Below the pieces are notes generated by a model, which was not told the origin of the DNA, did not search any database, and saw nothing but the letters and a program-made list of their open reading frames with translations. Made by a program: the position numbers and the translations under genes. DNA of 64,000 nt, taken from assembly GCF_029948125.1 (NCBI RefSeq), contig NZ_JASAMB010000001.1:496001-560000 (forward strand). The letters run 5' to 3'. This DNA is from Catellatospora sp. KI3. GTDB lineage: Bacteria; Actinomycetota; Actinomycetes; Mycobacteriales; Micromonosporaceae. This document shows positions 22,723 to 31,458 of this stretch, piece by piece. The stretch's first letter is position 1. Each line of letters opens with the position of its first letter.

Positions 22723-24006
22723 GTGAGCAGACCGTTACAGCCGTGGGCCGCGCCCACCGCCACCGGCCCGGTGAACTCCGTGGTCCGACTGCCCGGATCG
22801 AAGTCCATCACCGCCCGCGCGCTGGTGCTGTCCGCCGTCGCGATGGGCCCGTCGACCCTGCTCGCCCCGCTGCGGGCCCGCGACACCGAGCTGATGGCGG
22901 CCGCGCTGCGCGCGCTCGGCTCGCATGTGAACACCGCCGACGAGCAGCGCTGGGAGGTCCGGCCGCGGCCGCTGGCCGGCCCGGCGCACGTCGAGGTCGG
23001 CCTGGCCGGGACCGTGATGCGCTTCGTACCGCCGCTGGCGGCGCTGGCCCACGGCCCGGTCACCTTCGACGGCGACCCCCGCGCCCGGCAGCGTCCGCTC
23101 GGCCCGCTGCTCAAGGCGCTGCGCGAACTCGGCGCCACCATCGAGGCCTCCAGCATCGACGGCCTGCCGCTGACCGTGCACGGCAAGGGCCAGCTGCGCG
23201 GCGGCGAGGTCCACGTGGACGCCTCGCTGTCCAGCCAGCTCGTCTCCGGCCTGCTGCTGGCCGCCGCCGACTTCGACGAGGGCGTCACCGTGCGCCACGT
23301 CGGCACCGACCCGGTGCCCAGCGCCCCGCACCTGCGCATGACCGTGCAGATGCTGCGCGCCGCCGGCGCCGCCGTGGACGACGCCACCCCGAACGTCTGG
23401 CACGTGGCCCCGGGCCGCCTCAGCGGCCGGGCCTGGCAGATCGAGCCGGACCTGTCCGGTGCCGCGCCGTTCTTCGCCGCCGCCCTGGTCACCGGCGGCA
23501 GCGTCACCCTCACCGGCTGGCCGCGCAGCAGCGTGCAGCCGGTGGAGAAGGTGCGCCAGCTGCTCACCCAGCTCGGCGGCGTGCTCACCCTGTCCGAGGA
23601 CGGCCTGACCGTCACGGGCACCGGGGACGTCCACGGCATCGACGTCGACCTCTCGGATGTGGGCGAGCTCACACCCGTCGTGGCCGCGCTCGCCGCGCTG
23701 GCCGACAGCCCGTCGGTGCTGCGCGGCGTCGGGCACATCCGCACCCACGAGACCGACCGGCTGGCGGCCCTGGCCCGCGAGCTGACCGCGCTGGGCGCGC
23801 GGGTGACGGAGACCGCCGACGGCCTGGAGATCACCCCGGCCAAGCTGACCGGCACCAGCTTCGAGACCTACGACGACCACCGGATGGCGCACGCGGCCGC
23901 CGTCATCGGCCTGCGCGTGCCCGGGGTGCAGCTGTCCGACGTGGCGTGTACCGCCAAGACGCTGCCCGAATTCCCGGCACTATGGGGCGAGTTGGCCGGG
24001 CAGTGA
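22723..24006 (+). CDS. aroA: 3-phosphoshikimate 1-carboxyvinyltransferase (EPSP synthase)
   Basis: Sixth step of the shikimate pathway: transfers enolpyruvyl from PEP to shikimate-3-phosphate. 427 aa. PEP/S3P site motifs: LPGSKSITARALVLSAVA (~residue 22), GLAGTVMRFVPPLAAL, RARQRPLGPLLKALRELG, and near the C-terminus ETYDDHRMAHAAAVIGL. GTG at 22723 is preferred because homology starts there, although GGAGG is only 2 nt away; ATG 22678 would overlap the divergent SRAP start. The next gene rsgA follows after 10 bp. Confidence 0.95.
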   Translation: MSRPLQPWAAPTATGPVNSVVRLPGSKSITARALVLSAVAMGPSTLLAPLRARDTELMAAALRALGSHVNTADEQRWEVRPRPLAGPAHVEVGLAGTVMRFVPPLAALAHGPVTFDGDPRARQRPLGPLLKALRELGATIEASSIDGLPLTVHGKGQLRGGEVHVDASLSSQLVSGLLLAAADFDEGVTVRHVGTDPVPSAPHLRMTVQMLRAAGAAVDDATPNVWHVAPGRLSGRAWQIEPDLSGAAPFFAAALVTGGSVTLTGWPRSSVQPVEKVRQLLTQLGGVLTLSEDGLTVTGTGDVHGIDVDLSDVGELTPVVAALAALADSPSVLRGVGHIRTHETDRLAALARELTALGARVTETADGLEITPAKLTGTSFETYDDHRMAHAAAVIGLRVPGVQLSDVACTAKTLPEFPALWGELAGQ

Positions 24007-24016
24007 GGGCGAGCAG

Positions 24017-25054
24017 GTGAAACGCAAGCGGGAGTACGACGAGGACGACGTGCGGGTGCGCGCCACCCGCTCCTCCCGTCCCCGCACCCGGACCCGGCCC
24101 ACCCACTCCGACGCGGTGACCGGGTTCGTGGTCGCGGTCGACCGCGGCCGCTACACCTGCGTGGTGGCCGGCGACCGCAAGGGCGAGTCGTCGGAGGTAA
24201 CCGCGATGCGCGCCCGCGAGCTGGGCCGCAAGTCGGTGGTGGTCGGCGACGAGGTGGCCCTGGTCGGTGACGTGAGCGGCGACGCGGGCAGCCTGGCCCG
24301 GATCGTCCGGATCGAGGAGCGGCGCTCGGTGCTGCGCCGGACGGCCGACGACGACGACACCACCGCCGAGGGCCGGATCGAGCGGGTCGTGGTCGCCAAC
24401 GCCGACCAGCTGGTCATCGTCAGCGCGCTGGCCGACCCGCCGCCGCGGGAGGGCTTCATCGACCGCTGCCTGGTCGCCGCGTACGCCGCCGACATCGAGC
24501 CGCTGCTGTGCCTGACCAAGGCCGACCTCGGCGGCCCCGAGCAGGTCGTCTCCTACTACTCCGAGCTGGACCTCGACTACGTGCTGTGCCGACCCGACAG
24601 TGACCTGGCCGAGCTGCGCGAGCGCCTGTCCGGCCGGGTCTCGGTGTTGGTCGGGCACTCCGGGGTGGGCAAGTCGACGCTGGTCAACCGGCTCATTCCG
24701 GGCACCGGGCGGGCCGTGGGCGCGGTCAGCGCCATCGGCAAGGGGCGGCACACCTCGACCAGCGCGGTCGCGCTGCGCCTGCCCGACCGCAAGGAGTCCT
24801 GGATCATCGACACCCCGGGCGTACGCAGCTTCGGCCTGGCCCTGGTCTCCTCCGACGACCTGCTGCACGGCTTCCCCGACCTGGTCGAGGGGACCGTCGA
24901 CTGCCCGCCCAACTGCGAGCACGGCGGCGGTGAGTGCGCCCTGGACGCCTGGGTCGAGCAGGGCCGCGCCGACGCGCGGCGGCTGGCCTCGTTCCGGCGG
25001 CTGCTGGCCTCCCGGGCCGGGGACACCGAGCAGCCGGGCCAGACCTCGACGTAG
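24017..25054 (+). CDS. rsgA: ribosome small-subunit-dependent GTPase RsgA
   Basis: Circularly permuted GTPase that checks late 30S maturation; 345 aa. Order of domains: basic N-terminal tail and OB fold (residues ~1-110), G4 LTKADLG, then G1 GHSGVGKSTLVNRL (~213), G2/G3 with IIDTPGVRSFGL, and the C-terminal zinc motif CPPNCEHGGGEC. GTG 24017. In one operon with aroA, a pairing kept across actinobacteria. Confidence 0.95.
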   Translation: MKRKREYDEDDVRVRATRSSRPRTRTRPTHSDAVTGFVVAVDRGRYTCVVAGDRKGESSEVTAMRARELGRKSVVVGDEVALVGDVSGDAGSLARIVRIEERRSVLRRTADDDDTTAEGRIERVVVANADQLVIVSALADPPPREGFIDRCLVAAYAADIEPLLCLTKADLGGPEQVVSYYSELDLDYVLCRPDSDLAELRERLSGRVSVLVGHSGVGKSTLVNRLIPGTGRAVGAVSAIGKGRHTSTSAVALRLPDRKESWIIDTPGVRSFGLALVSSDDLLHGFPDLVEGTVDCPPNCEHGGGECALDAWVEQGRADARRLASFRRLLASRAGDTEQPGQTST

Positions 25055-25090
25055 CCGGGACATGGTCGCCCGCTACCGCAGGCTTCCGCG

Positions 25091-25369
25091 TCAGACGTCG
25101 ACGTAGCCGCCGGTGCGCCAGTAGACGCCGTCCTCGCGGGCCATCAGGCCCGTGTCGATGAGGTAGCGGCGCAGGGACACCCAGTCGTGCTCGTAGAACG
25201 CCCGCAGCACCGCGTCGACCTCGCGCTCGGTGAGCCGCACCCCCGGCTCGAACGCGCACACCACGTGCTCGAGCAGCAGCCGCCGCTTGCCGGCGCGGGC
25301 GGGCATGCTGCGGATGCGGCCGGACTCGTCGAGGAAGGGCGCGAGCACCCGGTCCCTGTCCGTACTCAT
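25091..25369 (-). CDS. DUF2087-domain protein
   Basis: A 92-aa protein with the DUF2087 pattern: VLAPFLDESGRIRSMPARAGKRRLLLEHVVCAFEPG, then the winged-helix-like REVDAVLRAFYEHDWVSLRRYLIDTGLMARE. Full length matches a single DUF2087 domain, which in other proteins is attached to ArsR-type or MerR-type DNA-binding domains. Function is unknown. It is convergent with rsgA and divergent from hisN. Confidence 0.85.
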   Translation of the reverse strand: MSTDRDRVLAPFLDESGRIRSMPARAGKRRLLLEHVVCAFEPGVRLTEREVDAVLRAFYEHDWVSLRRYLIDTGLMAREDGVYWRTGGYVDV

Positions 25370-25437
25370 GCCGACGAAACTACCCGGCTGGTCCAGCGGG
25401 TATTCGCACCCGATACCGGGCGATAGCGGAGATCCGA

Positions 25438-25450
25438 TAAATTCTCGGCA
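25438..25450 (+). promoter_or_regulatory. probable leaderless promoter of hisN
   Basis: TAAATT (25438-25443) is followed 7 nt later by the ATG of hisN, with no ribosome site in between. This is the spacing of a -10 box to a start codon that is also +1. No clear -35. Confidence 0.5.
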
Positions 25451-26253
25451 TGGCCCGCTACTCGGACGACCTGGGCGTCGCCCACGCGCTGGCGGACACC
25501 GCCGACTCGATCTCGATGTCGCGCTTCCGCAAGCTCGACCTCCGCATCGAGTCGAAGCCGGACCTCACTCCGGTCACCGACGCCGACACCGCGGTGGAGA
25601 AGGCCCTGCGCTCCACCCTGGCCCGCATCCGCCCCCGCGACGGGGTGCTGGGCGAGGAGTTCGGGATCACCGGGGCCTCCGGCAGCCGGCAGTGGGTCAT
25701 CGACCCGATCGACGGCACCAAGAACTTCATCCGGGGCGTACCGATCTGGGGCACGCTGATCGCGCTGATGGAGGGCGACGAACCGGTGGTCGGCCTGGTG
25801 TCGGCGCCCGCGCTGAGCCGCCGCTGGTGGGCCGCGCGCGGGCTGGGCGCGTTCGCGGGCCGCCACCAGGCCGCGGCCACCCCGATCCACGTCTCCGGCG
25901 TACGCCGGCTGGCCGACGCGAGCTTCTGCTACTCCGAGCTCGACGGCTGGGAGCAGACCGGGCGGCTGGCCTCGGTGCTGGACCTGATGCGCAAGACCTG
26001 GCGCAGCCGCGCGTACGGCGACTTCTACGGCTACATGCTGCTGGCCGAGGGCGCGCTCGACATCATGATCGAGCCCGAGCTGATGCTGTGGGACATGGCC
26101 GCGCTGGTCCCCATCGTGACCGAGGCGGGCGGGAACTTCACCGACCTGTCCGGACGGCCGGGCGCGGGCGGCGGCTCCGCCATCGCGACCAACGGGCAGT
26201 TACACGAGGATGTCCTGGAAAAGCTGAGCCCAGCGGGCCTTCGCGCTCTGTAG
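25450..26253 (+). CDS. hisN: histidinol-phosphatase, inositol-monophosphatase fold
   Basis: Dephosphorylates histidinol phosphate in histidine synthesis; 267 aa. Metal-site motifs of the IMPase superfamily: LGEEFG (Glu of GEE), VIDPIDGTKNFIRG (DPIDGT, ~residue 83) and MLWDMAALVPIVTEAGG (WD near the C-terminus). Short length and neighbours aroA-rsgA match actinobacterial HisN. An inositol monophosphatase is the alternative. Probably transcribed from its own leaderless promoter. Confidence 0.9.
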   Translation: MARYSDDLGVAHALADTADSISMSRFRKLDLRIESKPDLTPVTDADTAVEKALRSTLARIRPRDGVLGEEFGITGASGSRQWVIDPIDGTKNFIRGVPIWGTLIALMEGDEPVVGLVSAPALSRRWWAARGLGAFAGRHQAAATPIHVSGVRRLADASFCYSELDGWEQTGRLASVLDLMRKTWRSRAYGDFYGYMLLAEGALDIMIEPELMLWDMAALVPIVTEAGGNFTDLSGRPGAGGGSAIATNGQLHEDVLEKLSPAGLRAL

Positions 26254-26325
26254 TCAGTCTCATTCACTCGGTTATCTGACCTCCGGGTTGGGCACACCCG
26301 ACCCCTAAGGGTCTAAGCTGCGTTG

Positions 26326-27825
26326 GTGGTGTCCTCTGGCTGGTGGTTCCTGGTGGCGATGATCGCCGCGTACGGCATCGCCAACCTGCTGCAGTCCATG
26401 GCGGCAACACGTACAGCGACGACCGACAACCTGGATCCGGGCCTGCTGCTGCGGCTGTTCGGCAACAAGACGTACCTGCTCGGTCTCGGCTGCCAGATCC
26501 TCGGCTTCTTCCTGGCCCTGGGCGCGCGGCGGGACCTGCCGCTGTTCCTGGTCCAGTCCGCCGTCACGGCCGGCCTGTGCGTGACCGCCTTCTGCGGCGT
26601 CGTCCTGCTCAAGTGGAAGCTGCCGTTCGCGGAGATCGCCCTGCTCACGCTGGTCGTGGCGGGCATCGGCATGCTCGCCGCCTCGGCGAAGCCCGGACAC
26701 GCCGAACCACTCGACGCCAAGGGCATCATCTCCCTGGTGGTGGCCCTGGCCGCGATCGCCGCGGTCAGCGTGGTCGCGGGCAAGGTGAAGGGCGTGCTGG
26801 GCTCGGTGGTCCTCGGCTCGCTGGCCGGGCTCTGCTTCGCCTCCGCCGCCATCGCCGCCCGCCCGCTGGCGTCGGCGCAGAACATCGTCGAGTTCGGCCT
26901 CAACCCCCTGCTCTACCTGGTGATCGCGCACTCGCTCACCGGCCAGCTCCTGCTCGGCCTCGCCATGCAGCGCGGCTCCACCAACGCCGCGGTCGCCGCG
27001 ATGGACGCCGCGGGCGCGGTGCCCGCCGCCGCGATCGGCATGCTGCTGCTGGGCGACCAGATCCGCAGCGGCATGGTGTGGGTGGCCGCGCTCGGCTTCG
27101 TGCTCACCCTCGGCGCGGTCATCGCGCTGACCAGATTCGCCGAACCGCAGCACGACCTGGTCGCCGAGCCGGTCCCGCTACCGGTGCGCCGCACCTCGGC
27201 CTCGGTCCCCGGCCTGCCGCCGCATCCGGCTCGCGGCGTGTTCCAGGTGCCGGGCGCCTCGCAGACGAGCAAGCGCGACGCCGAAGACACCGCCGACGCG
27301 GCCCGGTCCGTCCCCGCGGCCCAGTCCGCCCCGGCTGCCGAGCCCGCACCGGCCGTGCACCCGGTGCCGCCAACCCAGCCGATCCCGCTGCCGCAGCCCG
27401 CACCGGCCTGGTCACCCGCCCCGGCCAACGGCTACCTGCACACCCAGAGCTTCACCCCGGCCACGGTCTTCCATCCGGCCGCCGACCAGCCCGGCAACGG
27501 CCACCAGCCCGCGCCGCCCGCCCCATACACCCCGGCCCCCGCCGGCTACGGCCACGGCGTTCCGGTGCACAGCTACGACGGCAACGGCCACGGCTCGACG
27601 CCCGGAAACAACCACGCCGCCCCGAACGGCCACGGTCCAGCCAACGGCCACGCCCACGGACCGGGCAACGCGCACGGGCAGGGCAACGGGCACGGTCCGG
27701 GTAACGGGCAGGGCAACGGGCACGAACCGGCGAACGGGCAGGCCGCCGCGCCGCAGGTCCCCGGCCAGCCGCAGCCGCAGCCGCAGGTCGCGTTCCCGGT
27801 CTCCGGGCGCCCGGCCCACCCCTGA
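26326..27825 (+). CDS. DMT-like multi-helix membrane protein with low-complexity tail
   Basis: A 499-aa membrane protein in two parts. Residues ~1-275 contain nine to ten hydrophobic helices and resemble EamA/DMT-type proteins (GCQILGFFLALGARRDLPLF, VAAMDAAGAVPAAAIGMLLLGDQ). Residues ~275-499 are Pro/Ala-rich, then a run of Asn-Gly-His repeats, and look disordered and metal-binding-prone. A TAAGCT -10-like box ends 7 nt before GTG 26326, suggesting a leaderless start at 26326 or 26329; TTG 26323 is also possible. Transported substrate unknown. Confidence 0.7.
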   Translation: MVSSGWWFLVAMIAAYGIANLLQSMAATRTATTDNLDPGLLLRLFGNKTYLLGLGCQILGFFLALGARRDLPLFLVQSAVTAGLCVTAFCGVVLLKWKLPFAEIALLTLVVAGIGMLAASAKPGHAEPLDAKGIISLVVALAAIAAVSVVAGKVKGVLGSVVLGSLAGLCFASAAIAARPLASAQNIVEFGLNPLLYLVIAHSLTGQLLLGLAMQRGSTNAAVAAMDAAGAVPAAAIGMLLLGDQIRSGMVWVAALGFVLTLGAVIALTRFAEPQHDLVAEPVPLPVRRTSASVPGLPPHPARGVFQVPGASQTSKRDAEDTADAARSVPAAQSAPAAEPAPAVHPVPPTQPIPLPQPAPAWSPAPANGYLHTQSFTPATVFHPAADQPGNGHQPAPPAPYTPAPAGYGHGVPVHSYDGNGHGSTPGNNHAAPNGHGPANGHAHGPGNAHGQGNGHGPGNGQGNGHEPANGQAAAPQVPGQPQPQPQVAFPVSGRPAHP

Positions 27826-27883
27826 AACAACGGCGCACCCGGACTCTCCGGGCCAGCGCCCGCCCGCGAATCAGCCTCAATCG

Positions 27884-28123
27884 GCGATCACCCTACGAAG
27901 ATCGCTAATCCAGGTCTGAACGTGCACAAGGAGCCCAGCTTCCGACCTCAACCCGCGATCACGAAAGGAAGATCGCCGCTTCGGGACAGAACTCGGGTGC
28001 AGGTATCGCTCGGCGACTCACCCTGCCGAAGATCACCGACCCAGGTCTGAACATGCGCAAGGAGCCCAGCTTCCGACCTCAACCCGCGACCACAAGAGGA
28101 AGATCGCCGCCTCGGGGCAAGAA
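27884..28123 (+). repeat. tandem pair of family B repeats
   Basis: Two copies of about 108 bp (27884-27991 and 28013-28123), period about 130 bp. Shared core CAGGTCTGAAC, then AAGGAGCCCAGCTTCCGACC, then a GGAAGATCGCCG block. The pair fills most of the gene-free interval 27826-28235; I see no gene there. Confidence 0.85.
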
Positions 28124-28235
28124 GCCGTGCATGGAGATCGCGCAGAGGTGAAGAAGTTTGGGGGCGGGGCAAGGTTCGGCACCGTTGGTGCCGTCTTCCC
28201 AGTGGTGTCACTTCTGACCACGGGGAGGTACGGCG

Positions 28236-29522
28236 ATGGCGACCACGTCCCGCCGCAAGTCCGACACATCCGTTCCCAGGCAACGCAGCCGCTCGAAGCA
28301 CAGCGCCGAGCCGAGGAGCACTCAGCCGAAGACCGCCGAGCCGAAGAACGCCGAGCGGAAAGACGCCGACCGCAGGCGCCGCCCCAGGACCCGGCGGCGG
28401 AAGGTCCCGCTCTGGGCGTCGCTGGCGGTGACGTTCGGTGCGCTGGTGATGCTCGCCGTGGGCGGCGCCCTCGTGGCGCTCCGCTCGGTGGTCGGCACCC
28501 TGGAGGACAGCATTCAGGTCGTCGACGTGCTCGACGACGCGGCCAAGCAGCCGACCGAGTCCGGCAAGGCGCTGGAGGGCGCGATCGACCTGCTGCTGCT
28601 CGGCATCGACACCCGGTCCACGCAGGAGCGTGACGACGCCCGCGCCGACACGGTCCTGGTGGTGCACATCCCGGCCACGCACGACCAGGCGTACCTGATG
28701 TCGATCCCGCGCGACACCCGGGTCACCATCCCGGACGCGCCCAACGGCATGAAGTCGATCTCCGACAAGATCAACGGAGCGTTCACCCGCGGCGCGATGA
28801 AGGGCGGCGGCTGGGCGGGCGGGCTGGCGCTGACGGCCCGCACGGTGAAGAACCTGACGGGCATCGAGTTCGACGGCGCAGCCGTGATCGACTTCGGCGG
28901 CTTCAAGAAGGTCATCGAGACGCTGGGCTCGGTGAACCTGTGCGTCGAGGCGGACACCCGGTCGTCGCACTACTTCGTCCTGAAGCCGGGCGGAAAGCCC
29001 ACTTACGTGAACGGGTCGGGCAACGACGGGCTGCCGGTGGAGAAGCGGCTCGGCATCAACGGCAAGCAGTACCTGCACAAGAAGGGCTGCCGGGACATGC
29101 AGGCCTGGGAGGCGCTGGACTTCGCCCGGATCCGCAAGGGCGCGGCCGACAACCAGGGCGACTACTCCCGGCAGCGGCACCAGCAGCAGCTCATCAAGGC
29201 GATGATGAAGAAGGCGACGACCAGCGGTGCGCTCACCGACATCGGCAAGCTCAACGCGCTGCTCAAGGCCGTCGGTCAGTCGATGCTGCTGTCACTGAAG
29301 GGCATCACCCTGGTCGACTTCCTGTTCACGATGAAGGACCTGGCCGGCTCCGACCTGGTCCTGCTCAAGACCAACAGCGGCCGGTACAACAGTTACAAGG
29401 TCAACGGGCAGAGCTTCGAGCGCCTGGACGACCTCACCCTGGAGATGTTCAAGGCCGCCAAGAACGACACTCTGGGCCAGTTCACCGCGAGATACCCGGA
29501 GTTCGTCAACAACGAGAAGTAG
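28236..29522 (+). CDS. LytR-CpsA-Psr (LCP) family cell-wall ligase
   Basis: A 428-aa type II membrane protein. A strongly basic cytoplasmic tail (residues ~1-55), one transmembrane helix (SLAVTFGALVMLAVGGALVAL, ~62-82), then the extracellular LCP domain with LLLLGIDTR, RADTVLVVHI, SIPRDTRVTIP, KINGAFTRGA and DFARIRKGAADNQGDYSRQRHQQQL, the arginine- and aspartate-containing catalytic signatures. LCP enzymes attach undecaprenyl-linked glycopolymers to peptidoglycan. ATG 28236 with GGGGAGG upstream. Its last 231 bp are overlapped by the convergent GH42 frame. Confidence 0.92.
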   Translation: MATTSRRKSDTSVPRQRSRSKHSAEPRSTQPKTAEPKNAERKDADRRRRPRTRRRKVPLWASLAVTFGALVMLAVGGALVALRSVVGTLEDSIQVVDVLDDAAKQPTESGKALEGAIDLLLLGIDTRSTQERDDARADTVLVVHIPATHDQAYLMSIPRDTRVTIPDAPNGMKSISDKINGAFTRGAMKGGGWAGGLALTARTVKNLTGIEFDGAAVIDFGGFKKVIETLGSVNLCVEADTRSSHYFVLKPGGKPTYVNGSGNDGLPVEKRLGINGKQYLHKKGCRDMQAWEALDFARIRKGAADNQGDYSRQRHQQQLIKAMMKKATTSGALTDIGKLNALLKAVGQSMLLSLKGITLVDFLFTMKDLAGSDLVLLKTNSGRYNSYKVNGQSFERLDDLTLEMFKAAKNDTLGQFTARYPEFVNNEK

Positions 29523-31448
29523 CCCGGCCTCGTCGAACAGCCACAGGAGGCCGTCCGCGCGGACGGCCTCCAGGCCGTCGGGCAGCCCCGGCAGCACGGG
29601 AGTGATCCCGGCGTCGGCACACGCCCGTTCGAGCCAGTCGGACAGACCCGCGTCGTCGAGCTCGCAGGACAGGTAGCGGGCCGTCCCGGCTCCGTCGGCG
29701 CGGCTGGTCGCGGCCGGGCGCCCGTCCGGGTAGCGCGCGGTGACCTGGGCGTACGGCGCGGACAGCCACTCGGTCCAGCCACTGGCGACGGCCCCGGTGT
29801 CCAGCACCGCCAGCCGGTCCGGCGGCAGCGGGTCGAACTCCTCCACCACGATGCCGAGCAGGTTTCGCAGCGCCCCCGGATACCCGCCGAGGCGGACCCG
29901 TGCGTTCGCGTCGACCAGCCCCGACTGGTGCGTCACCAGCAGCTGCCCGCCCTCGCGCACGAACCGCGCCAGCTTCGCCGCCGAAGCGTCGTCGACCAGG
30001 TACGCGGCGGGCAGCACCAGCACCCCGTAGTCGGACAGGTCCGCGCCGGGCGGGACCACGTCCACGGCGTACCCCCGCCGCCGGAGCAGGGTGTGGCAGC
30101 GCCGCACCCGCGCCTCGTAGTCGACCGGCGCGGGCAGGTGCGCCGCCTGCACCGCCCACCAGCACTGCTCGTCGAACCACACCGCCACCCGCGCCCGCGG
30201 TCCGACCCGCGGCGCATCGGCGGACGACGTCGGCACCGGAGCAGTGCCGGCTGGAGCAGTGCCGGCTGGAGCAGTGCCGACTGAAGCAGTGACGGCTGGG
30301 GCGGGGCGGGGCGGTAGCGCGGCGAGCTTCGCGCCGAGTGCGGCCGCCTCGCGGAAGAGCCGGTTGTCGGCGCCGCCGTGGCCGACCAGGGCGCTGTGCC
30401 ACTGTTCGGCACCGCCCGCGCTGGCTCGCCACTGGAAGTACAGCGCGCCCGCCGAGCCCCGGGCGACGTGCCCCAGCGCGATCCGCTCGAGCATGCCGGG
30501 TGGTTTGCGCCGCTGCAGGCCGCCCTCGGTGACGTGCGCGGGCGCGTGCTCCATCAGCAGCCAGCGGCCGCCCTGCCCGGCCGCGCGCGACCAGCCCCGG
30601 GCCAGGTCGGCCGCGAAGGCGCTCTCGGCGACGGCACCGTCCAGGCTCGCGGGGTAGTGGTCGATCGCGACCAGGTCGACCTCGGCGGCCCAGCGGGCGT
30701 GGTCGACCGGCACCCACCCGCCGAGCACGAAGTTCGTGGTGACGGTGGCGCCCGGCGCGGCGTCCTTGATCAGGTCCCGCTGCCGGGTGTACGCCGCGAG
30801 CATGCTGTCGGACAGGAACCGCCGGTAGTCCAGCTCGTGCGCCGGGTTGCCGAGGTACTGGGTGGCGCGCGGCGGCAGCACCTGCGCCCAGTCGCCGTAC
30901 TCCTGGCTCCAGAAGGCGGTGGTCCACGCCTCGTTGAGCGTGTCCAGGGTGCCGTGGCGCGCGCGCAGCCAGTCGCGGAAGGCGGCGGCGCAGTGGTCGC
31001 AGAAGCACCAGGTGCCGTACTCGTTGTGCACGTGCCACAGGCGTACGGCCGGGTGGTCGGCGTAGCGGCGGGCGAGCTGCTGGGCGACCGCCTCGCTCGC
31101 GCGCCGGTAGGCGGGGGCGTTGACGCAGTAGGTGTCGCGTGACCCGTGCACCAGGCGTACGCCGTCGCGGCGCTGCGCCAGCGCGTCGGGGTGGGCCCGG
31201 GTGAACCACGGCGGCGGGGAGGCGGTCGGGGTGGCCAGGGCGACGCCGACGCCCGCCCGGTGCAGGTCGTCGAGGACCCGGTCGAGCCAGCCGAAGTGAT
31301 ACCGGCCGGGCTCGGGCTCCAGCCGCGACCAGGCGAACACGCCGACCGTGGCGAGGTTGACCCCGGCCGCGCGCATCAGCTCCAGGTCCTCGGCGCGCAC
31401 CTGCTCGGGCCACTGCTCCGGGTTGTAGTCGCCGCCGAACAGGTACAC
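29292..31448 (-). CDS. GH42 beta-galactosidase with lost/replaced C-terminus
   Basis: A 718-aa cytosolic GH42 enzyme; no signal peptide. Catalytic barrel residues ~1-380 with FGGDYNPEQWPEQV, acid/base WHVHNEYGTWCFC (Glu in HNE) and nucleophile LLMEHAPAHV. The middle trimerisation domain runs to ~600. The expected small C-terminal domain starts (GLEAVRADGLLWLFDEAG), then the frame runs 231 bp antisense through the end of the LCP gene, giving a tail without family resemblance. GTG 31448 is preferred over TTG 31505. Divergent from GH31. Confidence 0.83.
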   Translation of the reverse strand: MYLFGGDYNPEQWPEQVRAEDLELMRAAGVNLATVGVFAWSRLEPEPGRYHFGWLDRVLDDLHRAGVGVALATPTASPPPWFTRAHPDALAQRRDGVRLVHGSRDTYCVNAPAYRRASEAVAQQLARRYADHPAVRLWHVHNEYGTWCFCDHCAAAFRDWLRARHGTLDTLNEAWTTAFWSQEYGDWAQVLPPRATQYLGNPAHELDYRRFLSDSMLAAYTRQRDLIKDAAPGATVTTNFVLGGWVPVDHARWAAEVDLVAIDHYPASLDGAVAESAFAADLARGWSRAAGQGGRWLLMEHAPAHVTEGGLQRRKPPGMLERIALGHVARGSAGALYFQWRASAGGAEQWHSALVGHGGADNRLFREAAALGAKLAALPPRPAPAVTASVGTAPAGTAPAGTAPVPTSSADAPRVGPRARVAVWFDEQCWWAVQAAHLPAPVDYEARVRRCHTLLRRRGYAVDVVPPGADLSDYGVLVLPAAYLVDDASAAKLARFVREGGQLLVTHQSGLVDANARVRLGGYPGALRNLLGIVVEEFDPLPPDRLAVLDTGAVASGWTEWLSAPYAQVTARYPDGRPAATSRADGAGTARYLSCELDDAGLSDWLERACADAGITPVLPGLPDGLEAVRADGLLWLFDEAGLLLVVDELRVSRGELAQSVVLGGLEHLQGEVVQALEALPVDLVTVVPAAVGLEQDQVGAGQVLHREQEVDQGDALQ
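30238..30297 (-). repeat. 15-bp in-frame microsatellite in GH42 (four units)
   Basis: GGAGCAGTGCCGGCT repeated at 30238, 30253, 30268 and 30283 (the last two diverged). It encodes repeated GTAPA in the linker between the barrel and the middle domain. Confidence 0.9.
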
Positions 31449-31458
31449 CGCTCCCCCT

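Noticed and set aside
25036-25112. Similar 18-mers (CTCGACGTAGCCG/GTCGACGTAGCCG) at the ends of rsgA and the DUF2087 gene
   Set aside because: A short match between two convergent gene ends; could be chance and lacks the length of an attachment-site pair.
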